Positions 45,868-61,658 of a stretch of DNA of 64,000 nucleotides are shown piece by piece. The stretch is from Fennellomyces sp. T-0311 (lineage: Eukaryota > Mucoromycota > Mucoromycetes > Mucorales > Lichtheimiaceae). The notes beneath the pieces were generated by a model, which saw nothing but the letters and a program-made list of their open reading frames with translations, did no database searches and was not told the DNA's origin. The position numbers were made by a program, and so were the translations under genes. Within the stretch, counting starts at the first letter, position 1; the number at the start of each line of letters is the position of its first letter. Location of the stretch: contig JALLLT010000024.1 in assembly GCA_025266875.1 (NCBI GenBank), positions 496,001 through 560,000 on the forward strand. The letters are read 5' to 3'.

Positions 45868-46035
45868 GAAAGCGAAAGAGAGAGAGATGTGATGTGATAT
45901 GTGCAACCATGGCTCTCTTTTTTTATGAGCGGAAGAAAGCGCAACTCAAACGGTTGTCCCATCAATAAAATATCCCGTAAATGTCCATATATTCCTGCAA
46001 CAAAAAATGTCTCGCTCTCTCTCTTTTTTCCCATC

Positions 46036-47302
46036 ATGGTTTATCAGACGAATATCGCAGCAGTTCTGTATCAAGCTCACGATCTTCGCATGGTCAGTAA
46101 CACGCGCTTTACTTTTGCAAGGCGCTTATCTTTTTTTTTTTTACGCAACAGGAAGAGCGACCCGTCAGAAGTCCGTCGAGCGGGGGTAAGGTTTTATCCT
46201 TTTTTTTTCTGTCGATGCGTTTGAACTGACTTGCTGTGGAAGAGGTGTTGGTGAACATTAAAGCAACGGGTATATGTGGTTCGGATCTACATTATTATTT
46301 GGATGGGACAATGGGCCCGTTGAAACTTGATCCACGGTCTCCAATGATTCTTGGACATGAATCTTCCGGGATTGTCGTGCAGCTTGGCCCGGGCGTTACC
46401 CAATTAAAAGTGGGTGATCGTGTTGCTATCGAACCAGGTCGATCCTGTCAAAGCTGCAAATTCTGTGCCGATGGTCAATATAATCTGTGCCCAAACATGA
46501 GGTTTCTTGGTTCTCTACGACAGGGTCCTAACGACGGATCACTGCAAAGATACGCGTGTTTTCCCGAACATCTGTGTCACAAGTAAAGCGACTTGCATAC
46601 TTTTCTAGGACAATTATTCTAAAAAGAGAGGGCTATAGAATGCCAGAAACCATGCGTTTTGAAGACGGAGCACTGATTGAACCATTATCGGTGGCAGTGC
46701 ACGCTGTTGGTAGAACGCCAGTCAAACAAGGATCCATGGTTGCCATATTCGGTGCAGGTCCTGTAGGATTACTTACAGCAGCAGCAGCGTATGCGCAAGG
46801 TGCCAGCCAGTGTCTTGTTCTTGATATTAACGCTTCCCGGCTGGCATTTGCGGCCACCTATTTGCCCAACATTCAACCCGTTGTCATGCCCACCACCACC
46901 ACTGGCGATAAGGATGTTCTTGATTGGGCCCAAGTCCAAAGTGAAACCATCAAAAAGCAGTTTTCGGAAGTGGATGTTGCGTTCGATTGCACTGGTGTCG
47001 AAACATGCATCAACATTGCCGTGTTTCTGACTCGGCCTGGTGGTACTGTCATGTTGATTGGCATGGGGAAACGTTCGACTGTCATGCCAACGGACATCAT
47101 TGTTACTCGTCAAGTGGATGTCCTGGGCAACTTTCGATATGCCAATACGTATCCGAAAGCCATTGATCTCGTGCAGCAAGGAGCTGTGCCGTTAGACGGA
47201 CTGGTGACGCATCGGTTTGCGTTGGAGGATACACTGCAAGCATTTGAATTGGCAAAGAAGAACGCGGAAGGAGTGATCAAGATACAAATTGGCGACTTTT
47301 GA
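46036..47302 (+). CDS. Zinc-dependent polyol dehydrogenase (sorbitol / L-arabinitol / xylitol type)
   Basis: Four exons (46036-46092, 46152-46185, 46243-46582, 46639-47302) give 364 residues. Catalytic zinc ligands lie in ATGICGSDLHYY and GHESSG, and the four structural cysteines in CQSCKFCADGQYNLC. The Rossmann motif is GAGPVGLL, and an aspartate in VLDINASRL favours NAD over NADP. The substrate may be sorbitol, xylitol or L-arabinitol; sequence alone does not separate these. The first two exons are tiny (57 and 34 nt) and give MVYQTNIAAVLY and RPVRSPSSGEVLV, a normal N-terminus for the family. It starts 168 bases from a divergent KduD-like gene. Confidence 0.92.
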
Positions 47303-47371
47303 GATATTTATATAAGCGTTTTACTGAAAAATATATACAAAGATCTTTTTTATACAAAGGGAAGGGGGTAT

Positions 47372-50369
<2,998 letters not shown>

Positions 50370-50754
50370 GGCTTGTACCCGAATGGAAGGAAGAGAGAGA
50401 GAGAGATAAAGAAGCGAAATAAAGTCCGTGACGTGCGGGGCGTTGGTTATCGTTGTTGTTTTTGTTGCACTTTGTTCTGGGCTTGTACTCTTCATGTGCT
50501 GTGTGGCTGTGTCGCCACTATTTTTTTGCCTGCCTGCGCCTCAGTGTCAAGCAGAAACCTGTACCTGGTAACTCGCAGGCAGCGCTGTAAAGAAGCCATC
50601 GGGAGCCCGTTATTTCTTTTTTTTTAGTGCCAAGAACTAGCGTTATTTGCATTAGCAATGCAAGTAGTACAAAAAGTATGCCGCTAAAGGGCATGGAACA
50701 AGCTAACAAGGAAATTGGTTTAAGGGGGGTGTCTTCTTTATCGTTTACGCGTCA
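50370..50754. other. Divergent promoter region, H+-ATPase / GT15 mannosyltransferase
   Basis: About 385 bases. A purine-rich GA tract (50388-50406) lies just upstream of the ATPase start. No gene seen. Confidence 0.55.
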
Positions 50755-52054
50755 ATGGTAACTTGGCACATTTCACGACGTAAAGTGATCCAACGTCTAC
50801 CCTTTCTTGCCGCTGCTTCGTTCGCCATTGCGTTTATAATATTGGCATTCAATGCCTCTCTCTATCGGACCATTCCAACAAAACTTCCGTTCTTCAGCTC
50901 AATCCCAGTATATCGCAATCAATGGAACTACATTGCACCATCCACTATTCGTCATCCAAAACGGGACTTCCGTGCCGCATTGGTTGCATTTGTAGAAAAC
51001 AACCACCAATCGGTCGGTAAACTGAAACGTACCATACGCGATCTGGAAGACAATTTCAATCAACAATACCATTATCCGTACATTATCTTCTCAAACACCT
51101 CATTAAGCATGGAACACAAGGAACTTGTTACGTCGCTTACTGGTGGCGACGTACTGTTTCACAAACTTGACGAGACCATGTATGGTTACGCGAACGACAC
51201 GGACCACGGAGCAGCGGAGCAATCCCGGAAGCAGATGAAAAATCAGGTAGTGTACGGCGACGATGTTCATTATCGCTTTCGTGCTCGTTTCTGGGCTGGA
51301 ATGGTCTTCCGGTATGTTGGCTACCGCATCCCCTGCTCCTCCTCAAAGCTGAGTGCATCTCTAGCCATCCCGCACTGCAAGCTATACATTACCATTGGCG
51401 GATAGAGCCAGGAACCGAGTATCCGTGTCCGATTTCCTTTGATCCGTTTCAGTACATGCACGACAATAAAGTCAAATTGTCGTTTTCCTTGGCAATGTAT
51501 GAGCCCTACGAAGCAATGCCATCCCTATGCGACACTGTAGACAAATATCTAAAAGAGAGCCCGGCTGCCTCGATGTACGGAATGATACGCGATCAGAATG
51601 GCAAATGCACTCGATGTCACTTTTCGAGCAGCTTCCAAGTATGCTCTCCAAGCACACATGCATATCTTTTGTTGACTTGACCGTGTCGAGTAGATTGCCG
51701 ACGCACGCTTTTACAAGAGTGATGCATATCGCGCATACTTTGACCACATTGACAAGGCAAACGGCATATTCTACGAACGATGGTAAGGCGTTGATCGTCT
51801 GGCAAAATAAGAATGGGCTTACAGTGTTGCTGGGGAATAGGAGTGATTCGATGATACAGTCGCTCGGTGCAGCTTTATTCTTGCAGAAAAAGGACATTCA
51901 CCGCTGGGAGAACATTGGATTTCGCGCGACAAATTACCTGTCCCATTGCCCTACGAACCGATCACTATGGCTTCAATGCGACTGTCGTCCAGAGAATAAC
52001 TTGGACACCGATCCTCTTAGCTGTATTTCCACCTATTTGAATATTCCGAATTAA
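50755..52054 (+). CDS. GT15 alpha-1,2-mannosyltransferase (KRE2/MNT1 type)
   Basis: Four exons (50755-51311, 51365-51638, 51694-51782, 51841-52054) give 377 residues. It is a type II membrane protein with an N-terminal anchor (FLAAASFAIAFIILAFNAS). The catalytic domain begins RAALVAFVENN. Family motifs are RFWAGMVFRHPAL, the glutamate-containing WRIEPGTEYPCPI, GMIRDQNGKC, FYERWSDS and HRWENIGFRA. Enzymes of this family add alpha-1,2-mannose to O- and N-glycans in the Golgi using GDP-mannose. The length is slightly shorter than in yeast Kre2, mainly in the stem. Confidence 0.92.
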
Positions 52055-53248
52055 TAATGTTCCACCATTGAAGCGTAAAGCTTAATCGTATCTGATGCTG
52101 ATAGGCGTCTTGGTTGTTTGTTAAGGTACTTCTAATCCGTACTACTGCGTATGCCCGTCTGAGCCACAAATGGGCAACATATAGTCATCGTCGGCTACTT
52201 TTCACCAAAGCTGTACATTGCAACACATAAGCTTTATATCGCTACAGACTATATGCTTCTTGATGAAGCCACAGGACCATAGTTACTTGAAATATACATA
52301 CATAGCCATTTCCAGATAAATTTTGCTCATTCATCGAGTGAAAGCAATATTCTACCTACGGATACAAACCAGCACTCTGATTACGTTCAGGGATAATATA
52401 TTCACAGACTTCTGATCGAGATACCCAACCACGAGCTCGGGACAAACTTGCTCTATTTTTAAGCATTACACGTCAGACGGTCCAACGTATGTCTCCTGGT
52501 TCTATGCTGGTACACCATGATTTGCAGCTGCATTCCACGGTTCGGAAGCAATATGTTGATTTTGCACTCCATTGTGTCACATCCCTTGTGTAGTACCTGT
52601 CGTACATAAGTCTTTTCCATTGCTTGCTCCACATATCCTTTTTTCCGGCACAATTAACAGCGGATCAAGTCTAAAAAAGACAAAGTGGATGAATAGCCAG
52701 TGACCAGGTCTGTACACTGCCTCGTCGTGTCGCAATATGATGAATCGTGTGTGCAGTTGCTGCATAATAACCGAATGAATGTCGGAGATCTCTCCCTCCA
52801 ACAACCAGATTTGTCCCTAGTTACATACATTCATCATGTTTCTTTTTTCAAATACTTGCATGAATGCAGATCAAGGTATGGCATAAACTGTCCGGTGGTC
52901 AGATGAACAGCTCGGCATGATCGGCAATTATCCGATGTTTTTGTCATTTGACACTAGTTGTCAAACATGTCTTGTATTTCACCTAGAACACGAGTATATG
53001 AATCAGGACAAGCACCCGATCCCAATTCGATAGGTACAAAATACTTTTTTTTCTCTTTGCAAACCCGATGGAAAGAAGAAAAAAAGCCATATTTTGTCAT
53101 GGCAATGATAGCAACGGTCCACCGGACTTAAAGCGATCATCATTTTTGATGCGGAATGAGCAACTGAGATTAAACATGAGTCAGAGCCGCGGTTCATCTA
53201 AGCCGCCTTTAAGCTTGACACTTTTCCTTTTCACTCTACAAATTAAGA
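52055..53248. other. 1.2 kb intergenic region upstream of TRP2
   Basis: No frame above 76 codons and none with a family signature. The right end holds a GCN4-type site (53177-53183). The region contains the GT15 3' flank and the TRP2 promoter. Confidence 0.6.
53177..53183. promoter_or_regulatory. GCN4-type site TGAGTCA upstream of TRP2
   Basis: TGAGTCA lies 66 bases upstream of the anthranilate synthase ATG. Yeast TRP2 is a known general-control target, and a GCN4-class factor is encoded in this window. Confidence 0.5.
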
Positions 53249-54914
53249 ATGGCCTTGAAACTGAAACCAACACTCGATGAAGTCCAGGAAATGGTCCGAG
53301 AGGGCCGTGGCAATACCATTCCCATATATGCCGAACTGGATGCTGATTTCTTAACACCCGTCTCAGCGTACCTCAAAGTGGCCGACCGGTGCGATTACTC
53401 TTTTCTGTTTGAATCGGTAGCTGGTGGCGAGACCATTGGTCGATACTCATTTATTGGTGCCGGTAAATAAAAAAAGAATAACGGCCACTGTACGATCGAA
53501 GGATATTAAGCTTGGATATGTAGACCCGTACAAGCTGATTAAAGTGGGCAAAGACCAAGCAGTGCAAGGGGATCCGTTGGTTGCCATAGAGAAAGAGCTT
53601 GAGCCGATCAAATATGTCAAAATACCCGGCTTGCCATCATTTACAGGTAGATCAACAAACCTGTTTGTCATGGCAACGGAAAAAAGCTTAACAAGTGTAT
53701 AGGCGGTGCTGTGGGATACATTGGATTCGACTGCTATCAATACTTTGAGCCGACCATCGAAGGCGACCTGCCGGATCCAATCGGTATTCCGGACGCAATC
53801 TTTATGCTGTGCGATACGCTGGTTGTTTTTGATCGAGTTCGGCACGTTGCCAACGTTGTGTCGCATTTCCGCAGTGATGCAACTGATCCAGAGGCGGTCA
53901 AGAGGGAATACATGAAGGCAGCGGAAGAAATTGAATGCACAATGACATTGTTGAACGAACCACAGGTGCCTTCTGTTCCGCAACCACCCATCCAACTCGA
54001 CCAGACAGCCACGTCCAATGTCGGTAAGGACGGTTACGAAGGGTTCGTGACCAACTTGAAACACCACATCAAAGAAGGCGATATCTTCCAAGCCGTGCCA
54101 TCGCAGCGTTTGGCTAGACCCACCACATTGCACCCGTTCAACGTGTATCGTCATTTGCGATCACTCAATCCATCCCCTTACATGTTTTACGTCAACCTGA
54201 AAGATTTCACGGTGGTGGGTGCATCGCCTGAAATGCTTACCAAGGTGCAGGACCGTGTAGCCTACACACATCCAATTGCTGGTACAAGAAAGCGTGGCAA
54301 GACGCCACAGGAGGATGAGGCGTTGGCTAGAGATCTTTTGGCGGATCCCAAGGAACGTGCTGAGCACGTCATGTTGGTGGATTTGGGTCGCAACGATATC
54401 AACCGGGTCTGCAAGCCGGAAACGGTGCACGTGGACAAACTCATGCAGATCGAGTATTATTCGCACGTCATGCATATCGTTTCCAATGTGTCTGGTACAC
54501 TTCGCGACGACAAGACACCGTTTGATGCCTTCCGTGCCATTTTCCCTGCCGGTACCGTTTCAGGTGCACCCAAGATTCGCGCCGTAGAATTGATTCGTGG
54601 GTTGGAAAAGGAGAAGCGCGGCATCTATGCCGGTTCGGTAGGCCACTTTGATTACTCGGGTGATCTGGATACCTGCATTGCCATCCGTACCATGGTCTTC
54701 AAGGATGGCGTTGCGTATCTCCAAGGTAAGTTTGGACAGAATAAAAAGCACAGTACGTGTGTGCTAAGAAGTAATATTAGCTGGCGGTGGCATTGTGCAT
54801 GACTCGGTGGAAGAAGACGAATACCACGAGACGATGAACAAGATGGGATCGAATCTTGCGACACTGGAGCAGTGCGAACGGAAAATGTACGAGAAGCAGC
54901 AGCAGGAGCAATAG
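53249..54914 (+). CDS. TRP2: Anthranilate synthase component I
   Basis: Four exons (53249-53462, 53524-53646, 53703-54725, 54781-54914) give 497 residues. It makes anthranilate from chorismate, the first step of tryptophan synthesis, with glutamine supplied by a separate TrpG-type subunit. Landmarks are the feedback-site region SFLFESV with GRYSFIGA, GAVGYIGFDC, SPYMFYVNL, the catalytic HPIAGTRKRG, LVDLGRNDINRVC and PAGTVSGAPKIRAVELI, and GGGIVHDS. The length is normal and no GATase domain is fused. It shares an upstream GCN4-type site with the general-control theme of the window. Confidence 0.95.
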
Positions 54915-54957
54915 TTTTTATTTTGGTACACAACAAAATACAAGGATTTTTTTTTAT

Positions 54958-57900
54958 CTATACTGCGGTGGGTTGTTGTTGTTGCTGTGGTGATGCCGGT
55001 GGCTGCTCTGCACCAACGAGTTGCTGCTTGATCTGGAACAGCTTGACCTGCGTTCCGCTCCAAGGACAATAATCCGTGATGGACGACACGTACGCTTGTC
55101 CCCACAACATGCTTCTGAACCAAATCACCAGCGCCTCACCCCAGCGGAACTTGCGGATAAAGATAGGTGGAGGAGGCGGGAGAATGCCCACCAGTGTGAT
55201 GCCGCGCAGAAACTCCAGCACTTGCGCATCCGAAGTCAACGACTGCGTTGAACACAGCGTTTGTACCTGCGGAACCAAATGCTCCAACAAGACCAGGATG
55301 GGCTGCAGTGGAAGCTGTCCGTGCCATTGAGAAACCCAATCTTCCGTTGCCATAAATCCGTTTTTGGCACCTGGTAAGACGGTAGTAGTTATAGACGACG
55401 TACTGGCTTGTCGCTGTGGAGGTTCGGTGGCGCCGCTGCTACTACTTTCACCGACAGGTGATTCCGGAAGCTTGCCGCGCGCCTTTTCCGACAATCCATC
55501 CTTTTGTCCCTCTTTCACTTCCTCACTTTGCACGCTTTTGGTGTCGTCGGACGATGCCCGAGATACGCTGTTGCGACGAAGCTTTTCTTCCTTGAGCTGC
55601 CGTACGCGTTCCACTTCTGCAACTGCCTTGTCCAGTGAAAAGTCACGCAGCTTTTCGAATTTGCCGTTACTTCGAACAAGGGCGTACAGCAGGTTGGGGT
55701 TATCTATGGGCGTGTTGATATAGCGCTTCTTTCGTCAAAGTGGTCGGCCAAGCTTTACCTGAGAACTGGTATTGGATAATGTTGTTGAAGGCTTCGAGCA
55801 AGTACCCAACAAGACGATGGTTCGCTTCATCCGCGAGCAAGAAGCCCGGTGCTGACATGGATCCAAACAGCGTCACGAGTTTGCTGGACGATGTGACGGA
55901 CAGATTTTTCAGATAGGGCGAAATGTTGGTGATGGTGAGGATCAGTGCTGGGTAGAGAGTGGACAGGGATCCACGCGACGTGGCAATCAGCGTGAATATG
56001 GACTGCGATGGAACGCCGGTTTTAGTATCCACGTAACCCGTGCTAGCGTTCCATGACTTACAATGATGAGGAAATCGGCATACGTTCCGTGGAAAGCAGG
56101 TATCCGGATACCGGCGGGAAGCGACGAATGGCCGTCGAAAGGCCGGTTCAATTTGACACCGAATGTGCGGTCCGAGGAGAGCGTCTGCAGGATAAAGGCG
56201 CACATACGAACTAGGCCCACTTGCGCTAGTCCATTGCTATCAGCAACAAGGCAAACAAACCAAGCGCACGGACCAACTTACCAGGATCCAACTTGTTTTC
56301 CATGGCATAGTAAACCAGCACAACCATTAAATCCAGCGCCCGCTCCGTATCCATCAAGTAGCTCCGGAACCGCTTCCTTCTTTGTTAGTCTCGCTCTTTC
56401 GCTTTTGCTTCCGACGCAACAAATACCTGATTCGTTTCCAGCAGTTTCCAGCAAAGCATCATCATCTCGACGTGACAGCGCACGCGTTTGGTTGATCCCG
56501 GCAAATAAGTGTTGTTGGCCTGCATGGGGTTGCTGAGAATACGGTAAATGCCATCAATCAAGAACTGGAAATCTTGAGCACGATGCAACTTTGATAGATA
56601 ATGTCTGAAGGAATTATCGCTGGTCTCATCCACCTCGAAATCGCCATTGTTTTGGGAAGACTCGGCGTCTTGCGCCTGTTTTTCCGCCAGAGCACGCTTT
56701 TCCGGATCTTGAATCAAGAGATCGGCACCCGATACCACTTCGGCGGGCGGCGATGTGACGCGTTGGTCGATCTGCCGCATGGTGTGTGCAACACGAGGCG
56801 AATGGTAGTCCAGGATCACCAGCAGCACACGCAGGCACATTACGACAAGCTGTTCGCGTGTGTCGGTGAATACCACATGGTTGTATGGCACGCCCCATCC
56901 CAGCGGATTGTACTTGCATGCCGTGTTTAGCAGCGAACAGAGCAGCGCAAGCACCACTTTTCTTTCCGTTTTAGCGACAATGAAGTGGAGCCATCGGTCT
57001 TCTTTGGAAAGCACTTGTGATGGCGACACATACATGGATCGCGACAGTAACACGATCAGCAGCCGCAATACCTCGATCCGGTGCATATCGTTCTCGCGAG
57101 ACGAGCCGATGGGTGTGCTGGATCCTACACCCGATTCCCAAATAACGTGATTCACTTTCCCACCCTCGGTCGTCGTCATCGTCGGTGGCAGCGTAAAGCC
57201 GGCCAGGAACAAGCATTGCAATGTCACTGCGGCTGATCAGTTATTACAACAGTAGCCACCACAGCGTTCGATCTTACGTGTCAATATGACCTCGCCCCGC
57301 GGCGGCAACGTATCGTACTGTGGTTGCGTCTTCTATATATAACCCGCTAAGCCCTCTTCCTTGCAAGTTCATATGACTAACTTACGGGTTGCTCATCGGC
57401 TTCTTCTTGCGTGGCGGGCTCCGGGATACGCTCAACGGATCGAGGGACCCAGAATAGCTTGTCTTCCCATTCAGAACACTCCGGGCTTTCAAAGATGTAG
57501 GGTATCAAGCGCGATAAGACACGGAAACAATTGAGTAGTTGTGGAATACTCGTCGTGTTGGCTGGAAAGTTGGCTGCCGCAACAATCGCATTCATCTGAT
57601 TTAACAACTGGAGAACATTGCACGGTCAGCTACTGCCACAATGCCACGCCTCTCTTTTTCTTTCGAACCTTGTCAATGAGCGTTTCCAAATTCTCTCTGC
57701 TTGAATCTCGCGCGCGACGAATATCGCTCGCTCCAATTAACGAATAGACATCATCCACAGATTCCGGCAACGTCCAGAACTATAACAGTTTAGTTCAGCT
57801 CAGTTTTCTTCTGCATGGTCGCTCTTACCAGGGACCAGTAGTCATCGGCTGTGTATGGAATGTTCTGCAGGAATGTACTCAGGCGAATCAGCAAAACAAT

Positions 57901-57984
57901 AGCAATAGAGTGTCATGTTACCTGTTCTTCAAAGAGACGAAACACGCCTTTTCGAAAGGCTAGCTTACTGTCGGTGGCACCCAT
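54958..57984 (-). CDS. HID1-family protein
   Basis: Ten exons (57984-57922, 57864-57829, 57779-57669, 57607-57386, 57332-57278, 57226-56427, 56372-56282, 56225-56062, 56002-55759, 55703-54958) give 843 residues. It opens MGATDSKLAFRKGVFRL, nearly the animal HID1 start with its possible N-myristoylation glycine. Further matches are NCFRVLSRLIPYIFESPE, the long helical core (LNTACKYNPLGWGVPYN, MQVQ-type helices) and QVGLVRMCAFILQTLSSDR. HID1 proteins are peripheral Golgi proteins acting in secretory-granule and Golgi trafficking; the fission-yeast relative recruits Ubp5 to the Golgi. The C-terminus is Ser/Pro-rich and ends in a glutamine run. Confidence 0.9.
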
Positions 57985-58525
57985 ATACGTTTGAGAGAAG
58001 CGAAGGAATTTAATTCGCCAAGAAACTGTGTCGCTTTTGGATTTCCGTGGACTTTTAAGGTTTGCTTTATTCTTTTTTAAAACGTCATTCTACACCAAGC
58101 CTTAAACGTTTCTGTGGTCGATTGTTTTGTTGTCTACAGCATGAAAAGGCTAGCCATTTTGGATGGGTGATGGGGGCTTTGCTCAACCACAAGTCGTCGT
58201 TGGCCTATGACAGCTGCTAGTTGGACGAGCTGGCTTTGGAGCCGCAACTCCGTATACTCATCACGGAGATCTTATTGTAGCTGCTTTTGTTTTTCCTGAC
58301 ACCTTTTGCAGCTCTATCAATTCTTCCAGACTAACTCCGGGCCTTCAAATTAATGCTACAATGGCACCCATTTGTCTCATTTATGTGTAAAAAAAACAGA
58401 GGCTTGGAACAATTCTCAATCTCACGTCAATTTATCAGCAAAAAATAATGAAACTAAGGGTACAAAAGTCGTAGCCAGAAAGGACTTGCTTCTTTTTCTT
58501 CCTTTATATCATTGTTCAAACCAAC
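57985..58525. other. Divergent promoter region, HID1 / homeobox gene
   Basis: About 540 bases between two starts. Pyrimidine-rich sequence (58487-58511) precedes the homeobox ATG. No gene or clear site seen. Confidence 0.55.
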
Positions 58526-59341
58526 ATGGCCTTCATCGAGCCACCGCCCGACCTTAGCTTATCCACGCGAGCGAAGCGTCGTGCCCGCACCCGCCCACAT
58601 CAGCAGCGCATTCTCCTGGACTTTTACAACAATGTTACGACAAAGCCATCAAGGGAAGTCTGTAACAGAGCTTTAGCTCCAGCAACAGGGATAGCAGGTC
58701 TAAGTGTTTACTATTGGTAAGCAAGGCAACCTTCTTGTTGGGCGCCTGTTATTCTGTCCCGCATAAAAAAAACTGATTTAAAAAAAATGTAATTGTTGCT
58801 GGTTTTCTTCTTTTTTTTTTTCTCTTTCTTTAGGTTTCAAAATCGTCGATCCAAAATGCAACGGGAGCGTCAACACCAGGAGCGACGTGGACGTTCGTTA
58901 TCACCTAGGGCCCACACTGAAAGCGTCACACCGTCATCACAGTCTTATGTCACAGGAACGTCTTCAGTAGCCGCGTATTCCGAACCTCTGCCTCCCCAGC
59001 AACCCCCGCGACTGCCACCTGTCTCAACGTTGATGCCAATGTCTGGTTCAGCCTTTACTCCAACCACCCTTAGTGCGGGTGCAGCCGCCTCCAATGCTGC
59101 GAGAACTTATCGCCCTAGCTATCCAGAACCCACGGCTCCTACCTACGTTACATCTCCTGGTACCGCCGAAGCCTCCCCGGTTCCTTTCTACTTCCATAAC
59201 CCGAGCTTTGGTATTGAGTCTAGCATGTTGCAAATGCTGCATATTCGTGATCAACGCCATCAGGAACAGCAACAACAGCAACAGCAACAACAGCAACAAC
59301 AACAGCAGCAGCAGCAAAAACAGAAGCAACAGAGCCATTAG
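58526..59341 (+). CDS. Homeodomain protein with polyglutamine tail
   Basis: Two exons (58526-58716, 58834-59341) give 232 residues. The homeodomain lies near the N-terminus: basic RAKRRARTRPHQQRILLDFY (arm and helix 1), then LAPATGIAGLSVYYWFQNRR (helix 3). The intron interrupts the tryptophan codon of WFQNRR, a place where introns are often found in homeobox genes. The remainder is Pro/Ser/Thr-rich and ends in a run of about 17 glutamines coded by mixed CAA/CAG (59268-59315). It is probably a DNA-binding regulator; targets are unknown. Confidence 0.88.
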
Positions 59342-59640
59342 CCAACATATATCTAGCAGTAATAGATATTGATCCTTCCTCTTCCCTCAGTTTACAACCT
59401 AGCGCGCCTTATAGTCAAATAATCTTTGCTTAATGTATATTCCCATTGCGAGCCATACTCCCTTCTTGCGTAATAAAGTCAGCTGACAACAAGTAATGTG
59501 CGTTCTCTTACAAGTGTTGAAAGTTCGTGCCATGCTTTATCATCAAAGTATAGATAAAAGATTACTGTGCTTGATCTATCACGGGCACATGGCATATCTC
59601 TCAATGATATATTTCTTTTATTTCTAAAATAATCAGAGGA
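59342..59640. other. Convergent 3' region between homeobox gene and lipase gene
   Basis: About 300 AT-rich bases with AATAAA-like sequences (for example AATAAAG at 59472). No gene seen. Confidence 0.55.
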
Positions 59641-61658
59641 TTATATTGGATCCACATCTTCTGGCTCCTCCGTTTGCAACGATACAATATCAGGCTTTAT
59701 CTTGCTTCTGGGGTATTCATCGTCGTTGTTTTGGCCACCTTGCAAGCCGGTGGTGCCCATGACAACCCATCTTGTTGAGCCATGACGCAAAGCATCACAG
59801 TAGTCCGATGGAAAATGGTCGTTGAGAAAGAATGGAAACACAAGTCGAAAGAGGATTCGAATCGTATTTTCATGCACCATGCGGCGAATCACGTAATGGT
59901 TCAACATACCCGAGAGATGAAGAAAAGAGATACGACGGATGGGGACTGGTTCCCCAGTATGCGGATTAGGTGGATATAACGTAATATCATAAGCTGAACC
60001 AACAAAAACAAGTGTTCCTGGAGGAGTACTACGTTTTCATTGACAAGCATTGAGCTTTTTTGGTTACGAATACAAAAAAAGTAAAACTTACTCATACGGG
60101 GCCCACAGTGGTATCCGCGTAACGACGTCTAGCAACATTGGCTTACTATTGCGATCTGTCTACTTTTTACATAAAAAGTACCTACCGTTGTTGTACGCAT
60201 GATGGAATATCTTGTTGGACATGTGCATATCAAACGATCGTGCGAATGCGGCGTCACCTATTTTTGGTTGTCCAAACGTGTACAATCCTCCAAAGTACTC
60301 TAGCGCTGGACTCTTGGACTGAACCATTTTTGCCAGAAAAACTATACAAAAGATTAGCTTTTTGTTGCTCGCTACGAGTAAAACATACTGGTTCCAAGTG
60401 CGCCACCAAGCGAATGGCCCGTAATAAAAAGCCTTCTTCGTTCATCACGTCCTTTCATCAGATTTAGAATATGCTTTTCGGCCTGATCAAACATTGTACT
60501 TGTACGAACATCCGTATCGGGACCCATCCAACTGCTATCCACGGGATCCGATACGTAATGAAACACGTTGAGTGTTAGAAATTGAAGGACCTTGATCACA
60601 GCTTGCATGGCAGAAGCAATGGTACGATACAGAGAGGCATTGTTGAGTTCGATTTGAACTCGTGATGACGATGATGATTCACCGTCACCTTGTCGAGAAG
60701 GCGGGTCTCCCATTGCATCCCAAAACCCTTTGTGCACTCTGACTACGCCGTTTCGTGTATGTATTGTTCCGAGTCCCGTGTTGACGTTGGTAATGTAGTT
60801 TTGGATATTGAGTGGATTTGTTCTACGCGTATTGGATTAGCTTGATCTGCAGTCTTTTTCTTCAGATGTATACCCTCGGAACACCAGCAGGATATCGTTA
60901 TCCTTTTCGACAATAAAGGCACAAATGTTCTACAAAGGCGATACATGAGTTTCGTACGTAAGCATGTGAACAAGGGCTAATATAACCTGGTAAGCGATGG
61001 GGCGAAAGGACTTGACCACATCAAACCCAGCCTTTTCCAATTCGTATCGGATGACGGCAATATCTTCGTAGACCAATTTGGAGGCCACACTACACGTATA
61101 AGCCAAAGGTTGAGAGTACCTTGGGCGTTGAAACAAACGACCAGCGCCTGCCTCTGACTTGCGTTTCTGAAACAACTTGGTGTCCTCCAAATCCTTGTTC
61201 ATCGGAATGGTTTCGTCAAACAAAGTAAAACTTGGATCCATGGCATTGATGACTGAGTAGTAATGACCCGATGGGTGTTTTCCAACAAAGCGACGCAGGA
61301 TCCAGCGGAGCGCATGGTCACTCATCAATAACAGCATGAACCATATAAAGAATGTGCCTCGGATGCACGTTGAAATGATGGGCCCCACTATTTTGGTACG
61401 TGATAGGGTCCTGGCAACGGGTCTCAATACCCCACTGATACCAGTCAACAGGTTGGAAAAGATGGGCGCTCCGTGCTTGATGGTTTTGTAGCCAACAAAT
61501 AAAATGGTCGACGTGCCCATGCAAATCAGTGAAAAAGCAATGAGGAGAATGCTCAATGTCGTTCGATTGTTCGACATGCAATAGAGTCCTCCCCATGCGG
61601 GTATGGAGGATATGAGAAAGGAAATTCCAAAGTAGAGCCGGTTTCTTCCATGTCCCAT
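59641..61658 (-). CDS. Membrane-associated class 3 lipase
   Basis: Six exons (61658-60987, 60929-60877, 60832-60389, 60341-60186, 60128-60093, 60028-59641) give 582 residues. The N-terminus has three to four hydrophobic segments (YFGISFLISSIPAWGGLY, LSILLIAFSLICMGTSTILF, GTFFIWFMLLLM), so it is an integral membrane protein. The hydrolase domain has FRGTNPLNIQNYITNVN, VHKGFWDAMG and the nucleophile GHSLGGALG. The likely acid is in DVVTRIP and the likely histidine is in SGMLNHYV. This is the alpha/beta-hydrolase lipase_3 family (triacylglycerol or diacylglycerol lipases). Substrate and membrane location are unknown. Confidence 0.9.

Noticed and set aside
53447..54154. Minus-strand frame of 235 codons opposite TRP2
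   Set aside because: It lies entirely antisense to strongly conserved TRP2 exons and has no family resemblance.
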